A stretch of DNA of 64,000 nt from Kitasatospora sp. MAP5-34 (lineage in GTDB: Bacteria > Actinomycetota > Actinomycetes > Streptomycetales > Streptomycetaceae): contig NZ_JARXZC010000004.1 of the NCBI RefSeq assembly GCF_029894335.1, forward strand, positions 248,001 to 312,000, read 5' to 3'. A model generated the notes under the pieces. The model searched no databases. It was not told where the DNA came from and saw nothing but the letters and a program-made list of their open reading frames with translations. Below are positions 37,460-45,285 of the stretch, in pieces. How positions within the stretch are numbered: position 1 is the stretch's first letter; each line of letters opens with the position of its first letter. The position numbers and the translations under genes are program-made.

Positions 37460-38442
37460 GCGACTGGAACGGCAAGCGAGTACTGGTCACCGGCGCCGAG
37501 GGCTTCATCGGCAGCACACTGGTGGACCTGCTGGTCGAGCGCGGTGCGGACGTCCGAGCGCTGGTGCACTACAAGCCGTACGCCGAACGCGGTTACCTGG
37601 CCCGCTACTTGGCGGGCGGAGAGGTCGAGATGCTGGCCGGCGACGTCCGCGATGCGGGCCGGGTGCTGGACGCCGTGCAGGGCTGCGACACCGTCTTCCA
37701 CCTCGCGGCACTGATCGGCATCCCGTACAGCTACCAGTCGCCCGAGGCGTACGTGCAGACCAACGTGAGCGGCACCCAGAACGTCGCGGCGGCCTGCCTG
37801 CGGCACGGGGCCTCGCTGGTGCACACCTCCACCAGTGAGGTGTACGGGACGGCGATCACCGCACCGATCAGCGAGCAGCACCCGTTGCAGCCGCAGTCGC
37901 CGTACTCCGCGTCGAAGATCGGCGCGGACATGATGGCCCTCTCGTACTGGCACTCCTTCGAGCTGCCCGTCTCGGTCGTCCGCCCGTTCAACACCTTCGG
38001 GCCGAGGCAGTCCGCCCGCGCGGTGATCCCCACCATCCTGGCCCAACTCCACTCGGGTGCACGGGAGATCAGGCTCGGCTCGCTCACCCCGACCCGCGAC
38101 TTCAGCTACGTCACCGACACCGCCGAGGGCTTCCTCGCGGCGGCCCGCTCGGAGCGCGCGTACGGCGAGGTGCTCAACCTGGGCACCGGCAGCGAGATCT
38201 CCATCGGCGACCTCGCCCAGGCCCTGATCACCGCCTCGGGTGCCGACGCCCGCGTGGTCGTCGACCCCTCCCGCCTCCGCCCGAACGGCAGCGAGGTCGA
38301 ACGCCTGCTCGCCGACAACACCAAGGCCCGTGACCTGACCGGCTGGCAGCCCCGGATCCCACTGGACGAGGGCCTGCGCCGCACCTCCGCCTGGATCGCC
38401 GCCAACCTCCAGGCTTTTGCGCCGGACCGGTACCAGGTGTGA
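37456..38442 (+). CDS. Extended SDR sugar-nucleotide dehydratase/epimerase (LegB-like)
   Basis: 328 residues. NAD-binding VTGAEGFIGS at 11-20, active-site Thr/Ser in HTSTSEVYG, and Tyr150-x3-Lys154 in SPYSASKIGADMM. The segment VVRPFNTFGPRQSARAVIPTIL is typical of NDP-sugar 4,6-dehydratases/epimerases; the closest named group I recognise is LegB-type UDP-GlcNAc 4,6-dehydratases. ATG 37456 overlaps the MurG-like stop (ATGA) and has AAGGAGG at 37444-37450. It would provide or modify the sugar nucleotide used by the partner transferase. Confidence 0.88.
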   Translation: MSDWNGKRVLVTGAEGFIGSTLVDLLVERGADVRALVHYKPYAERGYLARYLAGGEVEMLAGDVRDAGRVLDAVQGCDTVFHLAALIGIPYSYQSPEAYVQTNVSGTQNVAAACLRHGASLVHTSTSEVYGTAITAPISEQHPLQPQSPYSASKIGADMMALSYWHSFELPVSVVRPFNTFGPRQSARAVIPTILAQLHSGAREIRLGSLTPTRDFSYVTDTAEGFLAAARSERAYGEVLNLGTGSEISIGDLAQALITASGADARVVVDPSRLRPNGSEVERLLADNTKARDLTGWQPRIPLDEGLRRTSAWIAANLQAFAPDRYQV

Positions 38443-38468
38443 GGCCTGAGGCTTCGTACTGGTTGGTG

Positions 38469-38831
38469 CTACACGTCGTCGCTCTGCTGTTGGGCCTTCC
38501 AGTCCGCCATCTCCTGGCGTAGTTCGGCCTGGCGCTGCCGGGAGTGTTCCCGATCTGCGGCCCGCTCCTCGGGAGTGCGTTGTCTGGGTGCGGGGCGGGT
38601 GCGGGTCAGCAGGTCATAGACGTGCTGACATGCTGCTTCCTCGGACTCGAAGTAGCGGTCGACGTTGAGGCGACCGCGTTCCACTCCGCCCACGAACCAG
38701 CGGCCGTCCTCCGCCTGATCGAGCACCCCGCCCTCATCGAACCAGCCGGGCAGCCTGTGGCCCCGGATACAGAACGACTGGTCGTTCACCCCGGCCTGCT
38801 GAAGGGCAGCCAGCAACTGCTGGTGATCCAT
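38469..38831 (-). CDS. Small soluble protein, possible immunity-type protein
   Basis: 120 residues from ATG 38831, preceded by AAGGA. The N-terminal half ([52 protein letters not shown]) resembles small actinobacterial proteins often seen near polymorphic toxins; the C-terminal ~40 residues are a charged helix rich in Gln, Arg and Glu. It lies on the same strand as the toxin-like gene but is separated from the two genes next to it by a terminator. Function not established. Confidence 0.7.
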   Translation of the reverse strand: MDHQQLLAALQQAGVNDQSFCIRGHRLPGWFDEGGVLDQAEDGRWFVGGVERGRLNVDRYFESEEAACQHVYDLLTRTRPAPRQRTPEERAADREHSRQRQAELRQEMADWKAQQQSDDV

Positions 38832-38955
38832 CAGTGGAGGTCCTTGCAGCACCTGGGGCCGATCACTCCTGGACGGTATTAGTGGTTTGGACCTGGGAGC
38901 TGAGCCAGGTCGCCGCCTAGACATAGCCCGTGATGCTATCTCAGGAGGTAGTCGA

Positions 38956-38996
38956 ACGCCCCCGACCTGCCGGGCAACCGGTCTGGTCGGGGGCGT
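38956..38996 (-). terminator. Perfect 12-bp hairpin
   Basis: ACGCCCCCGACC (38956-38967) pairs with 38985-38996. On the minus strand it lies 45 bp beyond the stop of the gene at 39041-39403 and probably ends the toxin-immunity transcript. Confidence 0.65.
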
Positions 38997-39040
38997 CGCA
39001 GTCGTGAGGGCCGCAGTAGGGCACGACCCTGCTTTCGGGT

Positions 39041-39403
39041 TCAACGACCTCGGGTGAGGACCCTGCGGGAGATCAGAGCGATGGTCTTCACGTCGCCGAC
39101 TGCGGGAACCGCTCTGTCCCAACCATCGGATACGGGGTAGACGCCGTTGAGCGTGGTCCGCACGGCTTCCTGCGCTGCCGGAGCAGCTTGATGCGCCAGC
39201 ACCTCCAGCACCTGCCGGTAAAGGGGCGCGGGCAGCTCAGGCAGATACAGGTGCACGGCGTCGGCGGACTCCCGCACGCTGTGGTCGCTCATTCCGGGCA
39301 CGCGATCCCGAAGGAAATCCACGAGCCAGTCGAACATCGGAGCCTGCCCGTAGTACATAATCCAGCCGTAGTCGTCGGAGACGGAGACGCTGTAGTACTT
39401 CAC
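39041..39403 (-). CDS. Candidate immunity protein B (paralogue of the upstream gene)
   Basis: 120 residues from GTG 39403, which overlaps the upstream stop (GTGA), with GGGGAGG just before it. It shares a pattern with the product of 39400-39753: SVSDDYGW, a WLVDFLRDRVP helix, and YLPELPAPLYRQVLEVLAHQA against FVSDLPEPHRHRVLRVLAEGA. The two are therefore paralogues. Small, soluble and acidic; I infer an immunity role from its place after the toxin-like gene. No known family is recognised. Confidence 0.75.
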   Translation of the reverse strand: MKYYSVSVSDDYGWIMYYGQAPMFDWLVDFLRDRVPGMSDHSVRESADAVHLYLPELPAPLYRQVLEVLAHQAAPAAQEAVRTTLNGVYPVSDGWDRAVPAVGDVKTIALISRRVLTRGR

Positions 39404-39753
39404 TGCGCCTCCCCGCCGTTCAGCTCCCGCAGGACCTCGGCAGCCATCATCGAGAGAATCTCCAGACTGCTGATGAGGCGGCGGATTTCGGCCCGTTCCT
39501 GTGGCGACGGAAAGCGCCACGTGGCGTACGCTTCTGGCGCCCCCTCGGCCAGCACCCGCAGGACCCGGTGGCGGTGAGGCTCAGGCAGGTCGCTGACGAA
39601 GAAGTTGTCGACGGCCGCATAGCCCTCGGCTTCAACGAAGTCCCACAGTTCCCGATCCGGAATCCGGCTCTCCAAGTACTCGAGGACCCACTGGTACAAC
39701 CCTGTGCTCGTGGTCCAGATGTACTCGTCGGAGACACTGATCTCCTTGCTCAT
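39400..39753 (-). CDS. Candidate immunity protein A
   Basis: 117 residues, ATG 39753, 49 bp downstream of the toxin-like gene on the same strand. It begins MSKEISVSDEYIWTTSTGLY and contains a helical pattern WVLEYLESRIPDRELWDFVEAEG. It is soluble with no signal peptide, as expected for a cytoplasmic antidote to a toxin delivered between cells. A 4-bp overlap couples it to the paralogue at 39041. The assignment rests on context and size, not on a recognised family. Confidence 0.75.
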   Translation of the reverse strand: MSKEISVSDEYIWTTSTGLYQWVLEYLESRIPDRELWDFVEAEGYAAVDNFFVSDLPEPHRHRVLRVLAEGAPEAYATWRFPSPQERAEIRRLISSLEILSMMAAEVLRELNGGEAQ

Positions 39754-39802
39754 TGCCCTCCCGCCACCATGCTCGTAGCCCCGCTGTTGTACCGCCGCCT
39801 GG

Positions 39803-42800
39803 TCAACTGTGCTCTCCGACCAGTACCACCTTCGAGAGCAGGTTGTTGTCCGTGAGATAGGTCCTGAGCGTGGCGATGTTGTCGGCGCCGATGTTCGTTA
39901 CATCGAACACTGTCACATCGCACTTCGCGACATGCTTGGTGATCGTCGCCATGAGGCCGCTCTTCCCCGTCTTGGCCCACATCTGTTTGAAGAGGTCAGC
40001 GGTGAGATTCCGACCCATGGCGTCATAAGTCTTCCCCGCCGCGTCGACCCAATCCGGTGATGGCGGAGTCGACTGGCCAGGAACCGGCGCCGGGGGCTCG
40101 TACCTGATCAAGTCGGTCCCGGCTTGCTTCTCGAACAGGATTGCTGTCTGTGCCTCGTCGGCGAGGAACTTCACCTTGGTGGAGTCCCAGCCGAGCCGGT
40201 ACACGTGCACCAGCCGGGCGAGTTGCTCGGCTGTCGTACCGCTCGCTGTGATCCCGGTGACCATCTGCAGCCGCGCGATCACCGTCGCGCCGACGCCCGC
40301 CTTGCCCGTGACGTTGAGGGCGTCAACTGCCTTGTCCAGTCCAACACCCGTGCGGATGGCCTCCTCCACGGCCAGCAGCAGCTTGGATGCCTCGAGGATC
40401 TTGGACGTTGGGACGAACCAGGTGGCGGCCCAGGCGCAGCCGCTGACGCTGCCCTTGGAGCAGTCGACGAAGTCCTTGGCAATGCCTGCCCACAAGCTCT
40501 TGAGGAGGGCCTTGTCGACTGTCGAGACGATGTCCCAGTTGCTGAAATGGTGGGTGACCTTCGCGGTCTGCTCGGGTGTGGTCTGGCTGCCGAGCCAGAT
40601 GATGTCGGCGGCCGGGCAGGTCGCGGCGGTGACGTCGGCAGGGGCGGTCTGGTCGTCGCAGAGGTAGAAGTCGACCGTCAGGCTGAAACGGAGCGTGAAG
40701 GTGACGTCGCAGCCGCTGTTGCCGAGCCCGAGGACGCACTCGTTGTCGGGTGTCGGATCACCCAGTGGGGTGACCTTCTGCTGGGTGAACATGTGCGGGA
40801 CACCAGTCGCCCCGCCGTTGCTCAGCGTGGTCTGGGCCTGCTGGTTTTCGGCCTGCTGCGCGGCCTGCTGTGCCTGTTCGGCGCTCTTTCGGGCGTTTGC
40901 TGCCGCCTGTTCGGCTGCGGTGGCGTCTTTGTCGGCCTGGGTTGCGGCGGTCCGGGCCTGGTCGGCTGCGGCGGTTGCCGAGGCGGCTGCCTGACGGGCG
41001 CTCGCGGCGTCCGTCTCGGCGGCGGTGGCGGAGTTACGGGCTGCCTCCGCGTCGCCTGCCGCTGCTGCGGCGGCAGTGGCGGCCGCAGCAGCGGCTTGCT
41101 GGGCCTGGGCGTTGAGCTGGGCAGTGTCCGCGTCGGCCTTGGCGGCGGCTGCCGCGTCGGTCGCTGCTGCCGCTGCTGAGGTGTGCGCGTCGGCGGCTGA
41201 CTGCAGTGCGTTCGCGGCTTCGCTCGCCGCCTGGGCGGCGGACTGGGCCGCTGCCTTGGCGTCCTTGTCGGCCTTGGCCGCAGCGGCTGCCGCGTCCTTG
41301 GCGGCCTGGGTCGCCTGGGCTGCCTTGGCCTTGGCCAGCGCGTCCTGCTGCTGGGCGAAGGTCTTGGCGTCCTGTCCGACCAGGACGGCCAGGCCGGCGG
41401 AGGAGTCGGTCTCGCGGAACGGGGTGCCCAGGGCGATCGCGTCGTTGGCGGGCCTGGTCACGGCTGCGGCTGAGTCACCGGCCGCGCTCGCGGCGAGTGC
41501 GGCGGCGTACGCCTGACCGGCCGTCACAGCGCTGTCCGCCTGTGCCTGGTCGGCCTCGGTACGGGCCGCCGTGGCGTCGGCCTTCGCCGCGTCCGCCTCG
41601 GCCTTGGCCTTGGCTGCCATTGCCTGGGCGATGTTGGCGTTGCCGTTTGCCTGGTCGGTCGCGTTGATGGCGTCGGCAGCGGCCGAATGCGCCGTCGCTG
41701 CCTGGGCCTTGGTGGTGGCGGCGTCAGCGGCGGCCGCGCTCGCGGCGGCCTGGGAGCGGTCTGCGGCGCCGGTGGCCTCGGTCGCGGCCTGCCGGGCGGC
41801 CACCGCTGCCGTGGTGGCGTCGCCTGCCGCAGCGCGAGCCGCCGTAGCGGCCGTACCGGCGTCATCCGCCTCGGCACGTGCCTGCGTTGCCGCTGCCCGT
41901 GCGTCGGCTGCGGCCTGGGTACCGTCCGCAGCCGCTGCGGCGGCCTCGCTGGCGGCGGCCTTGGCGGCCAGCGCGTCGCGCCGCGTTTCGGCGTCCAACG
42001 CCGTGTTACGGGCGGTGGCGGCCTTGGCCTCGGCGGCGTCGGCGTCGGAGCGCTTGGTCGCAGCGGTACCTGCGTCGGCCTGGGCCTTGTCGCGGGCGGC
42101 CTGGACGGCGTCGTCCTGGGACTTCGCGGTGGCCTCGGCCGTGCCGGCCTTGGCCCGCTCGGTATCGGCGGTGGTCCGGAAGTGGGCGGCGTTGCCCCGT
42201 TCCTGCTCTGCGACCGCCTGCTGCTGGGCGGCCCGGCCGGCCGCGTCGCGGGCGTTCTGTTCCGCCTTCTCGGCGGTCGCCCGGTCGGTGTGCGCCCGGG
42301 CCGCCTGCTGCGCAGCCTGGGCGGCCTGCGTCTTGGCGGCGACCGCCGCCGTGTGGGCCTGGTCGGCGGCCTCCTGGGCGGCGGCACGCTGGAACTCGGC
42401 CTGCTGCCCGTGCGCCTGGGTCTGTGCCAGTGCGATCAGTGCGGCACTGTCCGCGCTGATCGCCTTGGTGGCGTTGTAGGCCGTCTCGGTGGCCTTGGCC
42501 GCAGCCTGCGCGGCGGCGGCAGACGCCTTGGCGACCTGCGCCGACTGCTGGGCGTAGGCGAGACCCCGGCCGTACGGGGTGCCGTTGGCGGCGGCGATGC
42601 CGCCCGCCTTGGCCTGGGCGGCCGTCACCTTCGCCGTCTGGGTCTGCGCGTCGGCAGCGGCCTTGTTGGCGATGTCGAGCTGGGCCTTCGCCCGGTTCTG
42701 GTCGTCCGCGATCGCTCGCTTGACCTGGTCGAAAGTGGCCGGCTTGGGGTAGGAGAGGTCGTCCTTCTTCTTGTAACTCAGCCAGTATGCCTGCCACTTG

Positions 42801-43948
42801 GTGAGCTGACCGGCGGTCCAGGACCGTCCGACCGCCTCGACCATCGCCTCCGAGGCCGTGGCCAGGTCGGCGGACGCGACGGACTCGGCGGCGAGGATGT
42901 CGGCTCGGGGCCCGGCCTGCGCGTCGAGCTCGGCCTTCCACTCCGCAGCCGCCGTCACCGATTCCGCCCCCAGCACGTGGTGGGGGTCGAGCGGGTTGGT
43001 GCTGGTGCAGCCCGCGAAGCGGACCTTCAGTGCCTCGGCGTCCATCCGGAAGTCCACCGAGCCGGGCGCCGGAGCGGCGGTGGGGAACCCGCCGTACTGC
43101 AGGAACATGCGGTAGTCGTCCGCCCACAGCGGGCTCGTGGGGTCCTTCGGGTGGAGGACGTTCTCCCAGGTCTGGCGGTCCCCGGCGTTCGCGGGGACAT
43201 CCTGGCCGTAACGGGCGTTGTAGACCTTCACTGCTGCGTCCACCGAGGCCTGCGAGGCGCGCGGGGACAGCTCGGTGTTGGTGAACGACAAGTCGTCCAG
43301 GAAGATCCGGTTGCCGTAGAACCCGCCGATCTCCTTGCCGAAGTCGGGCGAGTGCTGGAAATCCCAGTCGGACTTCGCGGGCGGCCCGGTGAGGCCGGCG
43401 AGCTGGCTGTTCCAGGCATCGTGCCGCTTGTTCAGCTCGTCGGTCTTGGCCAGTGCCGCAGCACGGTCCTGCGAGTTGGGGTAGATGAACGAGGTCGAAG
43501 CGGTGATCTTCTGGGTGTCGCTGCCGGACAGGCCCGCCTGAGCCGCCGCTTTCACGGCCGGGCCGCCCTCCTGGAAGGCGTAGCCGAGGCGGCAGACGGC
43601 CTCCCGGACCTTGGCCGCCTGCGCCAGGTAGTCCGGGGCCGACGGTGCGGCCACGACGCGGGCTATGTCCGCGTCGGTCAGCGCGCCCTGCCAGGTCCCG
43701 GAATCACTGAGTGTGCCGTCCGAGCCCGGCACGTAGTTGTGTGCCGTGGCGCCGGAAGCATCGCTCAGGGGGTAGTAAGCCAGCTCCGTAGCCGACGCCG
43801 CATCAGCTGCGACCCGGGAAGCGGCGTGGGCGGTAGCCGGCGCCACCGACACGACCAGCGATGCCGCCGTCGTAAGGGCGGTCACCCCCAACACCCGTGT
43901 CAGAGCGTGACGCGCTGCACTCGCGCGCCTGGGGACTTTTTTCTGCAT
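39803..43948 (-). CDS. Secreted Ala-rich polymorphic toxin-like protein
   Basis: 1381 residues. A Sec signal peptide (basic start, hydrophobic core, cleavage probably after AHA at ~42) leads to a LamG-like fragment (YYPLSDASGATAHNY) and a globular region to ~residue 420. An alanine-rich coiled rod then spans ~425-1035, interrupted near 855. After a Cys-containing domain (CVLGLGNSGCDVTF, FYLCDDQ) and a hydrophobic helical linker (~1150-1230), the last ~124 residues form a separate domain with PDWVDAAGKTYDAMG (1298-1312) and HVAKCDVTVFDVTNIG, which I read as a restriction-endonuclease-like toxin domain. Two small genes follow directly. Activity is inferred. Confidence 0.75.
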   Translation of the reverse strand: MQKKVPRRASAARHALTRVLGVTALTTAASLVVSVAPATAHAASRVAADAASATELAYYPLSDASGATAHNYVPGSDGTLSDSGTWQGALTDADIARVVAAPSAPDYLAQAAKVREAVCRLGYAFQEGGPAVKAAAQAGLSGSDTQKITASTSFIYPNSQDRAAALAKTDELNKRHDAWNSQLAGLTGPPAKSDWDFQHSPDFGKEIGGFYGNRIFLDDLSFTNTELSPRASQASVDAAVKVYNARYGQDVPANAGDRQTWENVLHPKDPTSPLWADDYRMFLQYGGFPTAAPAPGSVDFRMDAEALKVRFAGCTSTNPLDPHHVLGAESVTAAAEWKAELDAQAGPRADILAAESVASADLATASEAMVEAVGRSWTAGQLTKWQAYWLSYKKKDDLSYPKPATFDQVKRAIADDQNRAKAQLDIANKAAADAQTQTAKVTAAQAKAGGIAAANGTPYGRGLAYAQQSAQVAKASAAAAQAAAKATETAYNATKAISADSAALIALAQTQAHGQQAEFQRAAAQEAADQAHTAAVAAKTQAAQAAQQAARAHTDRATAEKAEQNARDAAGRAAQQQAVAEQERGNAAHFRTTADTERAKAGTAEATAKSQDDAVQAARDKAQADAGTAATKRSDADAAEAKAATARNTALDAETRRDALAAKAAASEAAAAAADGTQAAADARAAATQARAEADDAGTAATAARAAAGDATTAAVAARQAATEATGAADRSQAAASAAAADAATTKAQAATAHSAAADAINATDQANGNANIAQAMAAKAKAEADAAKADATAARTEADQAQADSAVTAGQAYAAALAASAAGDSAAAVTRPANDAIALGTPFRETDSSAGLAVLVGQDAKTFAQQQDALAKAKAAQATQAAKDAAAAAAKADKDAKAAAQSAAQAASEAANALQSAADAHTSAAAAATDAAAAAKADADTAQLNAQAQQAAAAAATAAAAAAGDAEAARNSATAAETDAASARQAAASATAAADQARTAATQADKDATAAEQAAANARKSAEQAQQAAQQAENQQAQTTLSNGGATGVPHMFTQQKVTPLGDPTPDNECVLGLGNSGCDVTFTLRFSLTVDFYLCDDQTAPADVTAATCPAADIIWLGSQTTPEQTAKVTHHFSNWDIVSTVDKALLKSLWAGIAKDFVDCSKGSVSGCAWAATWFVPTSKILEASKLLLAVEEAIRTGVGLDKAVDALNVTGKAGVGATVIARLQMVTGITASGTTAEQLARLVHVYRLGWDSTKVKFLADEAQTAILFEKQAGTDLIRYEPPAPVPGQSTPPSPDWVDAAGKTYDAMGRNLTADLFKQMWAKTGKSGLMATITKHVAKCDVTVFDVTNIGADNIATLRTYLTDNNLLSKVVLVGEHS

Positions 43949-44173
43949 ACTTTCGCCGTTCTCCTCGGTAGACAGCTGTGTCCAGGGAGGAGGCCGCGTC
44001 GTCCTGCGACGCGATCAGTCGAGATGCAGAGATATCGTCAGAATTTGCCCTCTTCGCAGTGCGCGACCTCATGGGTCGCCTGTGCGTGAACGGATGCCAC
44101 CCCCCGGTAGCAAGGCGAATCGTCACACACTGCGGTCGCCCGGCGACACCGACTTTCGGTGGGGGTATCCCCG

Positions 44174-44851
44174 CTATTCGGCGGGGGGCGGCTCGGCGGC
44201 GGCTGCGGTCAGGCCCGGGAGGGGGCTGAGGAGGAGGGTGGTGAAGCGGTGGATCCACTGGGGGGTGGCGGGTTCGCCGATCACGAGCATGCGGTGTTCG
44301 ACGGCGCCGGCGATGGTGTCGAAGATGATGTCGATCTCCTCGCAGGCGGTGGCCTCGTCCTGGTCGAGGCTCAGTTCGCCGCGTTCCTGGGCGAGGGCGC
44401 GGCCCTGCTGGACCAGGTGCTTCTGGGGGTCGACGATCCGTTCGCGGATGCGGCGCCGGAGCAGCGGGTCGCGGGAGCCCTCGGCGAAGAGGGCGAGCAG
44501 GGCCGCCTGGGTCTCCGGGCGGGAGAGCAGGTCGGCGAACTGGGCGACCACGGATTCGATGTCCGCCCGCAGGCTGCCCAGGTCGGCGATCTCGAGGTCG
44601 TCGAAGAGCGACGCCACGGCGTCCACGACCAGCTCGTTCTTGGACGGCCAGCGGCGGTACAGCGTGGTCTTGGCGACGCCGGCCCGGGTGGCGACGTGGC
44701 CCATGGTGAGCCCGCCCCAGCCCAGCTCGGCGAGGGCGGCCCGGGTGGCGTCCAGGATCGCCCGGTCGGCGGTGGCGCTGCGCGGGCGGCCCTTGCCCCG
44801 TGGCGGCGCGGCGGGGCCCGGGGAGACGGGCTGCCGGGTGGTGGGGGCCAC
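44174..44851 (-). CDS. TetR-family transcriptional regulator
   Basis: 225 residues from GTG 44851, with AAGGAGG immediately upstream. The TetR HTH reads LTMGHVATRAGVAKTTLYRRWPSKNELV after a basic N-terminal arm (PRGKGRPRSATADR). The ligand domain is helical, with an acidic DQDEATACEEIDIIFDTIAGAVEHRML segment of the TetR_C_11-like type. Its likely operator TTACTTGCCAGTAA lies 17 bp upstream (44868-44881), and a similar site lies before the DUF6230 gene. Confidence 0.93.
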   Translation of the reverse strand: MAPTTRQPVSPGPAAPPRGKGRPRSATADRAILDATRAALAELGWGGLTMGHVATRAGVAKTTLYRRWPSKNELVVDAVASLFDDLEIADLGSLRADIESVVAQFADLLSRPETQAALLALFAEGSRDPLLRRRIRERIVDPQKHLVQQGRALAQERGELSLDQDEATACEEIDIIFDTIAGAVEHRMLVIGEPATPQWIHRFTTLLLSPLPGLTAAAAEPPPAE

Positions 44852-44867
44852 CGAGCCTCCTTGCGAT

Positions 44868-44881
44868 TTACTTGCCAGTAA
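44868..44881. promoter_or_regulatory. Candidate TetR operator
   Basis: TTACTTGCCAGTAA is a 14-bp inverted repeat (TTACT-N4-AGTAA) located 17 bp upstream of the TetR start, in autoregulatory position. Confidence 0.55.
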
Positions 44882-45138
44882 CTTCTCTGAGATGCGTAAC
44901 GGTAGCGACATGTGGACCCCTGCGGCAGTCGGACATGCCGGGAAAGTGGGACAGCTCACGTCCCGGGATGGCCAGGGGGGCTTGCGACGGGGGACCGGGG
45001 TAGAGATACGCTACGACCTGTAGCGAAAGAGCGACAACCACGCGTCCGGACCCAGGGATCGGGCGGACGCGGGGCGCGGGTGGGGATCCGCGTCGGCTCC
45101 GGGTCGGCTCCGTGGGGGAGGAGACCCCACAGGAGCGC

Positions 45139-45183
45139 TTCGGCGGCTACAGGTTCGGTGGCTGCAGGTTCGGCGGCTACGAG
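45139..45183. repeat. Three 15-bp direct repeats
   Basis: Units 45139-45153, 45154-45168 and 45169-45183 are variants of TTCGGCGGCTACAGG. They lie 100-150 bp upstream of the thioredoxin-like gene start. Role unknown. Confidence 0.7.
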
Positions 45184-45285
45184 GGGGCGGCCGAGTACGG
45201 ACGGTCCGGGGAGTGCGGGAAATCCGGGACGGGCTTTCCCGGCGGTTGGTGCCCGTCAGTCGGGCGAACGGGGGAGGATAGTGCC

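Larger units (their letters stand above)
44852..45285. other. 434-bp divergent gap with operator and short repeats
   Basis: It contains the TetR operator candidate at 44868-44881 and three 15-bp direct repeats at 45139-45183. No further gene is supported; the frame running into the thioredoxin-like gene from 45112 reads ERFGGYRFGGCRFGGY over the repeats but has no family similarity there. Confidence 0.4.

Noticed and set aside
39803..43948. Reading the Ala-rich protein as a cytoskeletal relative of Scy/FilP
   Set aside because: It has a Sec signal peptide, Cys-containing domains and a separate C-terminal domain, so it is exported; composition is similar only because both are coiled coils.
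41687..44089. 800-codon plus-strand frame opposite the toxin-like gene
   Set aside because: Gly/Arg/Leu-rich shadow of Ala-rich coding; the minus strand has a signal peptide and domain structure.
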